Assembly: GCA_902596775.1 (NCBI GenBank)
Contig: CACJVE010000002.1
Location: forward strand, 1-64,000
Source: an uncultured SAR92 cluster bacterium
GTDB lineage: Bacteria > Pseudomonadota > Gammaproteobacteria > Pseudomonadales > Porticoccaceae
Reading direction: 5' to 3'
DNA: 64,000 nucleotides
A program made the translations under genes and the position numbers. The notes beneath the pieces are model-generated. The model worked only from the letters and a program-made list of their open reading frames with translations. It was not told the DNA's origin and ran no database searches. Below are positions 54,561 to 62,605 of this stretch, piece after piece; the first letter of the stretch is position 1; each line of letters opens with the position of its first letter.

Positions 54561-55793
54561 ATGGAAAACAAAAAGTTCGATATTATTATTTTTGGCGCGA
54601 CAAGTTTTGTTGGTCAGATAATGACTAAATATTTTGCAGAGAATATAAAAGATTTCTCCCCTCTTTCATGGGCGATTGCAGGTAGATCACAAGAAAAGCT
54701 GGATACATTGAGGAGTAGCCTCGGGGAAGCGTTTCAAAACTTGCCTATGATTGTTTGTGATGCTTTTGATCCAATCAAGCTCGATGAACTTACTAAATCT
54801 TCAAAAGTAGTTGCAAGTACTGTCGGTCCATATGCGCTCTATGGGGAGGAGTTAGTGAAAGCCTGTGCTCATAACGGAACTGACTACTGTGATCTTTGCG
54901 GCGAAGCATATTGGATAAAGGATATGATCCAAAAATATAATAATGATGCAGTTCGATCAGGTGCTAGAATTGTCAATTGTTGTGGTTTTGATTCAATTCC
55001 ATCGGACTTAGGAGTTCTTGTTCTTCAAGAATACTCAAAGAACAAATTTAATAGTTATTTCCCACGAATAAAATTAGGTGTCGAAAAAATGAAAGGCGGT
55101 GCCTCAGGAGGAACTTTAGCGAGTATGATTCAAGCAGTTATCGCAGCGAAAAGTAATCCAGCCTTGCGCAAAGAAATGGCGAATCCATATATATTATGCC
55201 CTGAATTTAATGAGGATAAGATAAAACAAAATAGGGTCACTTCTGTTGTGTTAGATGACGATTTTAAAATGTGGTCAGCTCCATTTATCATGGAAGCCAT
55301 CAATACAAGAGTTGTGATGCGTTCACACTTCATTAATGAGAAAAAATATGGTGCTGGATTTCTATATCAAGAACAGATGTTAATGGGTAAAGGAGTTAAA
55401 GGTTACATTAGAGCCACTTCTCTCCTAATGGGTCTTGGTATATTTGCCCTGTCAGTGTTTATCACACCAACTCGAAAAATATTACAGAAATTCATCCTAC
55501 CCAAGCCGGGACAAGGTCCTAGTCTCGAAGCTCAAAGGGATGGATACTTTGATATTAATCTTATCGGGATATCTGAAAGTACAGGGAAGTTGTGTTTAAA
55601 AGTAACAGGAGATACTGATCCAGGCTATGGATGTACTGCAAAGATGCTTGCGCACTCTGCTTTGAGCTTGGCCTTCGATGCACCTCAAAAAAATAACGAC
55701 GGGGGATTTCTCACACCATCTTCCGCAATGGGAACAGATCTAGTTGAGAGATTAAAAAAATATGCAGGGATGAATTTTGAAATCTTTGAATAA
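54561..55793 (+). CDS. Saccharopine dehydrogenase-like NAD(P)-binding protein
   Basis: FDIIIFGATSFVGQIMTKYFAEN; AIAGRSQEKLDTLRSSLG; VASTVGPYALYGEELVKACAHNGTDYCDLCGEAYWI. Confidence 0.9.
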   Translation: MENKKFDIIIFGATSFVGQIMTKYFAENIKDFSPLSWAIAGRSQEKLDTLRSSLGEAFQNLPMIVCDAFDPIKLDELTKSSKVVASTVGPYALYGEELVKACAHNGTDYCDLCGEAYWIKDMIQKYNNDAVRSGARIVNCCGFDSIPSDLGVLVLQEYSKNKFNSYFPRIKLGVEKMKGGASGGTLASMIQAVIAAKSNPALRKEMANPYILCPEFNEDKIKQNRVTSVVLDDDFKMWSAPFIMEAINTRVVMRSHFINEKKYGAGFLYQEQMLMGKGVKGYIRATSLLMGLGIFALSVFITPTRKILQKFILPKPGQGPSLEAQRDGYFDINLIGISESTGKLCLKVTGDTDPGYGCTAKMLAHSALSLAFDAPQKNNDGGFLTPSSAMGTDLVERLKKYAGMNFEIFE

Positions 55794-55899
55794 TGACTAA
55801 CTAAAATATAGGAATCTTTGTATGTGTGCTCAGTACGTCTACACACTGAATAGAGTAACCTTAAGTTATTGATTTATAACGATTTTATGTCCTTTTATT

Positions 55900-55972
55900 A
55901 CTGGTACAAAACTGGTACAATGGACGAAAAATCAATAACTTATCCATATGACTGGTACAAAAACTAGTACAA
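55900..55972 (+). repeat. Four copies of ACTGGTACAA (last is ACTAGTACAA) at and into the integrase start
   Basis: 55900-55909, 55911-55920, 55951-55960, 55963-55972. Confidence 0.95.
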
Positions 55973-57273
55973 AAACCACCTCTGCTTTTAAGGCAAAACA
56001 AACCCAAAGAGTTGTTCGAGAGATCTATCCTAAAAGACTTAAACTAGTTGTCCGTGAATGGGTCAATTCTAATGGATCATTGAGTAGAGTTTATCGCGCT
56101 AGGATCTACGATCCTAATAGAGAAAAATATGCCTATTTCACTTTGTCTGCGGAAACAGAAAATACCGCTATTTCACAAAGTATTGACCTCTACGCACAAA
56201 AGTCTAGTGCCTTGGAACAGAAGCTGCCAATCGGTAGGGATGCCAAGAAATTAGACCACTATATCGAAAAGTTTATGGATCATATGGAGATACGCTGTAA
56301 GAACGGACATGTAACTCCTCACCGCGTAGTTTGTATTCGACAACTACTCCGTTCTCTCGAGAAGTTTTATATCGCTCACAAAAGTCCAGAAATTATCGAC
56401 TTACCGTTGTTGTATCAAAACAAGTGGGAAGCATGGAGAGACAAATCACTTACTCGACTGACTGCTAGACCTTTAACTCCAAGTAGTCGAAATAATGAGA
56501 TGAATTGTCATAAACAATTTCTTGGGTTTTTAAGAGATAGAAATATAGTCAGTTTCGTTCCTAGCGTAGATCCAATAGTAAAACCAAAAACAGTTGTACC
56601 CTTCCCGAGAGAAAAATATAAAAAACTATTGTCGGTTATCCGCAGAGATATTGACGATCACAGCCCCAGTGGAAAGAAACCACACATCAAATCATTGTGG
56701 CAAAAAATGATGATGAGACACATCATTATGTTGATGTATGGAACTGGCTGTAGAGTTGCCGAGGTCAAGAACCTCCAGTGGAAAGATATCTACTTAGACG
56801 AACAGAAAAATCCAAGAATAAAATTTAGAGGAAAGAATAAAGAGCGCGACATTATCGTTCATAAAAACATTTTCTCTGCCTTAAATGATTGGAAAGAATT
56901 TGTCTCCATCAAAGGGAAATCATGGTGGGATGAAATCGAATATCCATTCGTTTTCTCGAGTTTTAAAAGGAAACATCGATTTGGAAATTTTAACAGTGAA
57001 AGTCGAAGAACTTGGTATGAAGAAATTGGTCTAGATCCCATGAAGTACCAACTAGGAAGTTTTAGACATCAATTCATTAGTCACCGACTTAAGAAAGGTC
57101 GTCACGCACTTCACATCGCGTTTTACTGTGGCACATCTGTAAAAATGATCGAACAGACTTATGGTTCGATTACTCCTCCAAACTTATTCGAACAAGTGTT
57201 CTCCGTAGCTCCAGAGCAGTCATTGGAGAGTAATCAGCGATCACAGTGGTTGGAGAAAATACTAGAGGCATAA
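55948..57273 (+). CDS. Tyrosine recombinase/integrase
   Basis: MLMYGTGCRVAEVKNLQWKDIYL (Arg I), LGSFRHQFISHRLKKG (box II), VKMIEQTYGSI (catalytic Tyr). Confidence 0.92.
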   Translation: MTGTKTSTKTTSAFKAKQTQRVVREIYPKRLKLVVREWVNSNGSLSRVYRARIYDPNREKYAYFTLSAETENTAISQSIDLYAQKSSALEQKLPIGRDAKKLDHYIEKFMDHMEIRCKNGHVTPHRVVCIRQLLRSLEKFYIAHKSPEIIDLPLLYQNKWEAWRDKSLTRLTARPLTPSSRNNEMNCHKQFLGFLRDRNIVSFVPSVDPIVKPKTVVPFPREKYKKLLSVIRRDIDDHSPSGKKPHIKSLWQKMMMRHIIMLMYGTGCRVAEVKNLQWKDIYLDEQKNPRIKFRGKNKERDIIVHKNIFSALNDWKEFVSIKGKSWWDEIEYPFVFSSFKRKHRFGNFNSESRRTWYEEIGLDPMKYQLGSFRHQFISHRLKKGRHALHIAFYCGTSVKMIEQTYGSITPPNLFEQVFSVAPEQSLESNQRSQWLEKILEA

Positions 57274-57293
57274 ATGTTGATTAATCAACAAAA
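57272..57293 (+). repeat. Left copy of 22-bp inverted repeat AAATGTTGATTAATCAACAAAA (core TGTTGATTAATCAACA)
   Basis: Exact reverse complement of 63288-63309. Confidence 0.97.
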
Positions 57294-57345
57294 TTAATCA
57301 AATTATTTTGTAATGTTCGAATGTTAGAAGTATAGAAAACTATAA

Positions 57346-57382
57346 ATAACCTATGTTCTTTGAGTTAAAGAGTTTAGGTTAT
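57346..57382 (+). promoter_or_regulatory. Hairpin covering the ribosome-binding region and start codon of the HUH Rep gene
   Basis: ATAACCTA (57346-57353) pairs with TAGGTTAT (57375-57382); inner CTTT/AAAG plus wobble pairs; ATG at 57381. Confidence 0.5.
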
Positions 57383-57881
57383 GACAACAAATGTCACATA
57401 CAAAAAGGCGATACAGGATTGGGTTGAGAGACATGCCTGTGATTGGATTGGATGGTATTCAGTATCACTCACCATGAGACAATCTCTTACCGCAAAATCT
57501 AGTGATCGAACTGGAACTTTTAGATTTAATGTCGATGAAGGCATCGCATCCCAGAATATGCGACATTTCCTAAATCGAATGGATAAATCTGTTCTAGGTT
57601 CTTCGGGACAAAGATATGGGAAACGCCTTGGAGCTGTGCCGTGTTATGAGTATGACGATAATAATCGTCTTCATTACCACCTCTTACTTAAAGTACCCAA
57701 CCACATAACTGAAACTAAACTACATTATTTAATACTCGCAAACTGGATGAAAACCAAATGGGGTCTCTGGCAAATAGATTGCCAAGAGACCTACTCATCT
57801 GGGTGGTTGGAATACATTACAAAGGAGACCACTATGGACTTCGCCAACATAGATTTCTTTAACACCACTCTTACTTCCTGA
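57381..57881 (+). CDS. HUH endonuclease-like replication initiator (Rep) protein
   Basis: WYSVSLTMR (motif I-like), RLHYHLLLKVP (HxH with hydrophobics), SGWLEYITKET (Tyr motif). Confidence 0.6.
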   Translation: MTTNVTYKKAIQDWVERHACDWIGWYSVSLTMRQSLTAKSSDRTGTFRFNVDEGIASQNMRHFLNRMDKSVLGSSGQRYGKRLGAVPCYEYDDNNRLHYHLLLKVPNHITETKLHYLILANWMKTKWGLWQIDCQETYSSGWLEYITKETTMDFANIDFFNTTLTS

Positions 57882-57915
57882 GTCAATTCTCGCTGTAGGT
57901 AGAACTATGTCCCAA

Positions 57916-57936
57916 CAAGTAGTCGCACACTACTTG
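57916..57936. repeat. Perfect hairpin CAAGTAGT-CGCAC-ACTACTTG downstream of Rep gene
   Basis: 8-bp stem, 5-nt loop; no following T-tract. Confidence 0.85.
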
Positions 57937-57967
57937 ATGACGAAGTATTAACTAGAGATAAGTATTT

Positions 57968-58255
57968 ATGGAAATTCCAAGATATACACCACAAATATTG
58001 AGACAGAAATTAATAAATTACATCGATTTCTTATTGCCTAAACCACATATTAAATCGGTTATGTCACTAAGATATTACAAAATGAAATTAGACCTTGATG
58101 AGTGCCTTTCAGCTAGAGAACTAGAACACATCTTTAAATTTCTAGTTCGAGATAGCGATAGAACTCTTAAAGAATTGAGACAAATATTTCTTCCAATTAC
58201 TGCTACAAAAAATAACGAGAAACCAACTCCTACTCTTGAGGAGTTTTTAACTTAA
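57968..58255 (+). CDS. Hypothetical protein (95 aa)
   Basis: ORF in co-directional series with neighbours. Confidence 0.6.
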   Translation: MEIPRYTPQILRQKLINYIDFLLPKPHIKSVMSLRYYKMKLDLDECLSARELEHIFKFLVRDSDRTLKELRQIFLPITATKNNEKPTPTLEEFLT

Positions 58256-58264
58256 GGAAAATAT

Positions 58265-58483
58265 ATGCGAACAGTTACAAACTTTAGAATAGATGAAAAC
58301 ACTAGAAGAGATTTCCATATTTGGTGTATCCAAAATGGAACTACTATTGCTGAAAATTTAAGAAATCATATTAACGATACACTTGGTAAAAGACCCCAAC
58401 CTCAAATAAAGAAAACAGGGTGGTTATCTGGCTCCAACGACACTGATAGTGGGTTAAATGACCGTTGGGAGAGTAGTTATTAA
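58265..58483 (+). CDS. Small ribbon-helix-helix-like DNA-binding protein
   Basis: TVTNFRIDENTRRDFHIWCIQNGTTIAENLRNHINDTLG fits beta strand-helix-helix of Arc/CopG-like proteins. Confidence 0.6.
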   Translation: MRTVTNFRIDENTRRDFHIWCIQNGTTIAENLRNHINDTLGKRPQPQIKKTGWLSGSNDTDSGLNDRWESSY

Positions 58484-58509
58484 TCTAACTTTCACGCTAG
58501 AATAGAACT

Positions 58510-59160
58510 ATGAAAAGTTTAAGAATAAATTGTTGGGTATATGGCGGTGAGTTTGTCATCGGTACAGTACCAAAAAAGACTGCCTTATATTGGGAAGAAA
58601 GGGGTGAGGAAGATTTTATCGAACATGTCTATCAGGAAAATCTAGATCTTGATACTGTTCCTGAAGAACATCAACTACCTGCTTGGTATGAAATTGATGA
58701 TATAGAACATGGTAATAGCATCGAGTTGAGTACATTCAATGGCATGACCGTAGAGGACGCAGATACCAATGAGACAATTATGGAGATCTCGTTTGACGAT
58801 GAATTTCTCGAGGAAAAAGTCAAATATGATCGAAGGACGGTAATAGAAAATCTTGTTAAAGATCTTGATGACGATATGTGTCTTTTCTTCGCTCAAAGTA
58901 TTGAGAAAGGCGATTGGATTTATGGGGACGGTGAATTTTATCTTGATGATAAAGATGAATTCGATCCAAATAGATTATCTCTTACTGGAATTTTTTTCGA
59001 TGAGCACACATATCTCTCAACAATCGACTACGAAGGAAAATTAGACGCGGAAGGAAACCCAAACGAATATGATTTAGGACAGACAGATGGAAGCAGTAGA
59101 GGCGTCTCTTCTAACTTTTTCTTTTATATCGATGGCAGATATCTTGGAATGAACTTCTAG
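58510..59160 (+). CDS. Highly acidic hypothetical protein (216 aa)
   Basis: About 52 Asp/Glu versus about 16 Lys/Arg by hand count. Confidence 0.65.
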   Translation: MKSLRINCWVYGGEFVIGTVPKKTALYWEERGEEDFIEHVYQENLDLDTVPEEHQLPAWYEIDDIEHGNSIELSTFNGMTVEDADTNETIMEISFDDEFLEEKVKYDRRTVIENLVKDLDDDMCLFFAQSIEKGDWIYGDGEFYLDDKDEFDPNRLSLTGIFFDEHTYLSTIDYEGKLDAEGNPNEYDLGQTDGSSRGVSSNFFFYIDGRYLGMNF

Positions 59161-59658
59161 TTATTTTTTATTATCTATAAAATTAACTTTGATGTAATCA
59201 GTAAGAGCGTTCTCGGTTCTAGCTTTGACGGCATCTAATATAAACTTCCTCCCACCAATCCCCGTGGTGCCATAATCCTTACCAAACTTTACATGAAAAT
59301 CTCCGTCTGGATCATCAATCCATTTTGAGAAATAAAGTGAGAGATTAAAGACGGGATTATTTTTGTCTAGATCAAGGCAATTTAATATTAGACCAAGGTA
59401 AATAATATTCTCTTCGTTGTCATCTGTGTCAATAACGATACTTATATTCTTGGCGGGTTCTATCCTAGAACGAACAAAGACACCCTCTACTGCTTTTTCC
59501 ACCGCACTATTGGAAACAGGACAACCTTCACTATTAACAACCGAGTAACCCAACCAGTCGCGTTCAGGTTTAAGCATGTATTTCATCTTGTCTTCCGCAC
59601 TTACATTTACAGATAGTAATAGTGCGATAAAAAATAATATTCGTGTCTTCATCCTCAA
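59161..59658 (-). CDS. Secreted/periplasmic hypothetical protein
   Basis: Signal peptide-like MRMKTRILFFIALLLSVNVSAED; 165 aa. Confidence 0.65.
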   Translation of the reverse strand: MRMKTRILFFIALLLSVNVSAEDKMKYMLKPERDWLGYSVVNSEGCPVSNSAVEKAVEGVFVRSRIEPAKNISIVIDTDDNEENIIYLGLILNCLDLDKNNPVFNLSLYFSKWIDDPDGDFHVKFGKDYGTTGIGGRKFILDAVKARTENALTDYIKVNFIDNKK

Positions 59659-59677
59659 AGTATAACCAGATAATCAA

Positions 59678-59740
59678 CCGTGTCTCAAATCTTATAGGTT
59701 GTGAGACTAGCCTTTGCCGTGTCTCATAATGTGTGTTATA
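59678..59740. promoter_or_regulatory. res-like repeats upstream of serine recombinase
   Basis: TGTCTCA (59681-59687) and inverted TGAGAC (59702-59707), then TGTCTCATAA (59720-59729) followed by TTATA. Confidence 0.5.
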
Positions 59741-59775
59741 GCTGGCATATCACAACATTTAAGGAGTTATAAGAC

Positions 59776-60324
59776 ATGGCAGTTGTAGCATATTGTAGAG
59801 TTAGCACTGGAGAACAATCTTTAGACGTCCAAGAGGAGATTGTACGAAAATATGGTGTTGATAAAGTGTTCGCTGAGAAGGTATCAGGAACGACTTCTAA
59901 CCGTCCCAAACTAAAAGAATGTCTAGGGTATGTCCGTGAGGGAGATGTCCTTGTAGTGACAAAACTAGACCGTCTAGCAAGGTCTGTGAGTCACCTTCAC
60001 ACCATTTATGATGATCTAGAGAAAAAAGGTGTTGGTTTTGTTGTCATCCAACAAAATATTGACACTACAACGAAAGAAGGACGATTGATGTTTTCTATTT
60101 TGGGATCCCTAGCACAATTCGAAAATGAACTACGAAAAGAGAGATGTGAAGAAGGAAGACTGGCAGCAATCTCACGTGGTGTAAGGTTTGGTGCTCCGCA
60201 CAAACTCAAACCACATCAAGTAACTGAAATGTGCGAGAAAAGAAAATCAGGAGTGATGATTAAAGATTTAATGAGAGAATATGGTTTATCAAAAGCATCT
60301 GTCTATCGATTGATGCGTGCGTAG
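59776..60324 (+). CDS. Serine recombinase (resolvase/invertase family)
   Basis: VVAYCRVSTGEQSLDVQ (catalytic Ser), LVVTKLDRLARSV, GRLMFSILGSLAQFENELRKERCEEGRLAA, C-terminal HTH MIKDLMREYGLSKASVYRLMRA. Confidence 0.95.
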   Translation: MAVVAYCRVSTGEQSLDVQEEIVRKYGVDKVFAEKVSGTTSNRPKLKECLGYVREGDVLVVTKLDRLARSVSHLHTIYDDLEKKGVGFVVIQQNIDTTTKEGRLMFSILGSLAQFENELRKERCEEGRLAAISRGVRFGAPHKLKPHQVTEMCEKRKSGVMIKDLMREYGLSKASVYRLMRA

Positions 60325-60325
60325 G

Positions 60326-60496
60326 ATGAAGTACGAAAGCTATGACGAGTTAATAGAACTGATTAGGGAGTTTAGAACAAAACATCAAAATAAAACGGAT
60401 GATGAAGTTAATAGATTAATTAAAAAGACTTTTAAAATTAATCAAACAACTCTAGGAGAGATTGACGGACATGAGTTGGGAAGTTGGTTGGACTGA
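60326..60496 (+). CDS. Small hypothetical ORF (56 aa) after the serine recombinase
   Basis: MKYESYDELIELIREFRTKHQNKTDDEVNRLIKKTFKINQTTLGEIDGHELGSWLD; starts 1 nt after the recombinase stop; too short for the track. Confidence 0.4.
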   Translation: MKYESYDELIELIREFRTKHQNKTDDEVNRLIKKTFKINQTTLGEIDGHELGSWLD

Positions 60497-60949
60497 GTTC
60501 ATGAGTTCTAAAGTTCTTTTATGAACTCTCTCCTTCCATCCAAACCATTTACTTTTTTTCCCAACATCATAAGGCGGTAGATTATTAGCATCATAACTAT
60601 CCTCTGTAACATCGATGATTTCGTTCTTATCTTTTAACCACCAGTGAATAATACCTCGATGATCTCTACCACTGTGTGGAGCTAGATTGTCAGTATCCAT
60701 GAAGTAGTACAACGCTTGGGTAGAGTGGTAACAGTGACCGAATAGAGGATTGGTTCTATTTTCCTCTCGATACTTTGTAGATAACATTTTTGGTGTCAAT
60801 TTGTCTCGAATTGCGTTAGAGACAATCTCTACATTCTCTGGAGTGTATTCATATCGGTCATAGTGAAGTTCCCACCTGTGGTATATCACCCACTCGTTTT
60901 TCTCCTCATCTTTCCTGTAGTCAGGTCGAATGAGTATTTGACTATTCAC
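60452..60949 (-). CDS. Hypothetical protein with possible Cys-His-Asp hydrolase-like motif order; GTG start
   Basis: FGHCYHSTQALYYFMDTD...HRGIIHWWLKDKNEIIDVTEDSYDANNLPPYDVG; GTGA overlap with upstream ORF. Confidence 0.7.
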   Translation of the reverse strand: MNSQILIRPDYRKDEEKNEWVIYHRWELHYDRYEYTPENVEIVSNAIRDKLTPKMLSTKYREENRTNPLFGHCYHSTQALYYFMDTDNLAPHSGRDHRGIIHWWLKDKNEIIDVTEDSYDANNLPPYDVGKKSKWFGWKERVHKRTLELMNSVQPTSQLMSVNLS

Positions 60950-61563
60950 AGAAGTAACGCCAACTCATTTTCTCGACTTAATCGTCTGTGTGACGGTAAT
61001 AAATCATTAATCACTTCGACATCGAGATTTTTATAAAATGACTTCGCTTTCTCTAATACTTCATCATTTTCACAGGACTTAATATCAAACTGGATATTGA
61101 CGCAACGGTCGATCATAGCTGAAGAGAGACAGTTACGGAGATATCTTTTTCTACCCCCTGACCTGTTATCTGTATTAAAGATGAATATGAATAAATCATC
61201 CTCATGTAACCTATCATACAAAGTCTTAAACTTTTCTTGTTTGTTGGTAGGCATGTTGTGGAATTCATCGATGATGAATAATCTTTTCATCGGTTTAGAG
61301 TTATCCATATCCAAGGAGAGACTGGTAGAAGCATGATTAATTTTCTTCCACATATCATCTTTGAGACCATCCTCATTACAGGGTACATACATCGTATGCT
61401 GGAATAACTTTTCACCTATTCTTTTTGCGATGGATGTTTTCCCTATGCCTGGTTCTCCGTAGAAAGATAAGAAACCACCAAATCGTTTAGGGTCATTCTC
61501 CAGAGCAGATAGGATCTTCTCTAACCGCTCTGGAAAAACATAATTATCGATAATCGATTTCAT
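60946..61563 (-). CDS. AAA+ ATPase, clamp-loader/RFC-like
   Basis: Walker A FYGEPGIGKTSIAKRIG, Walker B RLFIIDEFHNM, sensor-like FIFIFNTD, SAMIDRCVNIQF. Confidence 0.85.
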   Translation of the reverse strand: MKSIIDNYVFPERLEKILSALENDPKRFGGFLSFYGEPGIGKTSIAKRIGEKLFQHTMYVPCNEDGLKDDMWKKINHASTSLSLDMDNSKPMKRLFIIDEFHNMPTNKQEKFKTLYDRLHEDDLFIFIFNTDNRSGGRKRYLRNCLSSAMIDRCVNIQFDIKSCENDEVLEKAKSFYKNLDVEVINDLLPSHRRLSRENELALLL

Positions 61564-62327
61564 TATGCCGCCTCCCTAAGATCGTTTAGTTTAAGAGAGA
61601 CTGTCTCTAACAGAAGTTCTAACTCGTCTGTATGGAACTTATCAATCATTCCTGTGGCGAGTTCCATTCTCTCCTCACTCGACATAGAAATCACAACATC
61701 CAAAAACTCATCGAACTTTTTAACAGTCAAAACATTAGATATTTGATCTTTAGAAACAACGGGCATTTCTCTCATGCGAAGCCCGTAGATCCTAGCTTTG
61801 GTGGCACTTGGATTAATGTCATTAGAGTTAATATAGTCTGTAAAAATATCTTCACCTACTTCATTCAGTAACTTAAGACATTCATAGAGAGTGTTGTAAG
61901 AGGTCGGTAACTTGTCCTCATGTTTCTGTAAAAAATCACATGTGGCAACTTTAAACATTACATAAACAGTAGAACGATGAGATCTATCTATCTTGTTTTT
62001 GTAATCTTTATACAACAGACTTTTTAACGAGATCGAGTCATTTTCCTCACAAAAATCATTAATTTTACTGACACACTCTCGAACTACTTCATACAATTTT
62101 CGGTGATGATTTTCGATAACTCGAGATACTCTTCTCGCACATTTATCAGTTTTCTTCACCAGTGTGACAATCAGTTTTTCTCTTTGAAAGTTCCTTTCTT
62201 CCTGCTCTCTTAGGTACATCTCTACTGATCTATTAAGTTCATCATCCGTTTTATTGTAAGCTAGCACATCATCACAGTATGTCGTTTGTAATGCTTTCTG
62301 TTCGCGTTCTTGTCTATCCATATCCAT
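61563..62327 (-). CDS. Hypothetical, probably helical protein coupled to the AAA+ gene (ATG 62327 or GTG 62330)
   Basis: Overlaps both neighbours; SD GGAGGTAGCGTGATG. Confidence 0.7.
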   Translation of the reverse strand: MDMDRQEREQKALQTTYCDDVLAYNKTDDELNRSVEMYLREQEERNFQREKLIVTLVKKTDKCARRVSRVIENHHRKLYEVVRECVSKINDFCEENDSISLKSLLYKDYKNKIDRSHRSTVYVMFKVATCDFLQKHEDKLPTSYNTLYECLKLLNEVGEDIFTDYINSNDINPSATKARIYGLRMREMPVVSKDQISNVLTVKKFDEFLDVVISMSSEERMELATGMIDKFHTDELELLLETVSLKLNDLREAA

Positions 62328-62605
62328 CACGCTACCTCCTTTTTAAACCAGTTGTTTCCATGTTGTATTTTCTCTACATCATCAAAGAAATCCTTTAATG
62401 CCGAGACACCTCTGTAACAATATTTTTCATACATGTCATCGAACTCTTCCTTAGAACACACGATCATGGCGTCATAATCATGATGCGTTTTAAAGAACTT
62501 CTTTTTCGCTTTAGATCTAGCTCTACTGCCACTTCTTGCTGTAACAATGACTTGATGATGATCGAATTGCTCACCTATAAAATTAGCAACATATTGAGTT
62601 CTCAT
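62327..62605 (-). CDS. Small hypothetical protein (92 aa)
   Basis: SD GGAGGTGGCGTAATG; overlap with neighbours. Confidence 0.7.
   Translation of the reverse strand: MRTQYVANFIGEQFDHHQVIVTARSGSRARSKAKKKFFKTHHDYDAMIVCSKEEFDDMYEKYCYRGVSALKDFFDDVEKIQHGNNWFKKEVA

Noticed and set aside
55824-55846. GTGTG...CACAC inverted repeat between the saccharopine dehydrogenase-like gene and the integrase as a tRNA, terminator or attL
   Set aside because: Only 5 bp arms, no T-tract and no tRNA fold; attL cannot be defined without the right end of the element.
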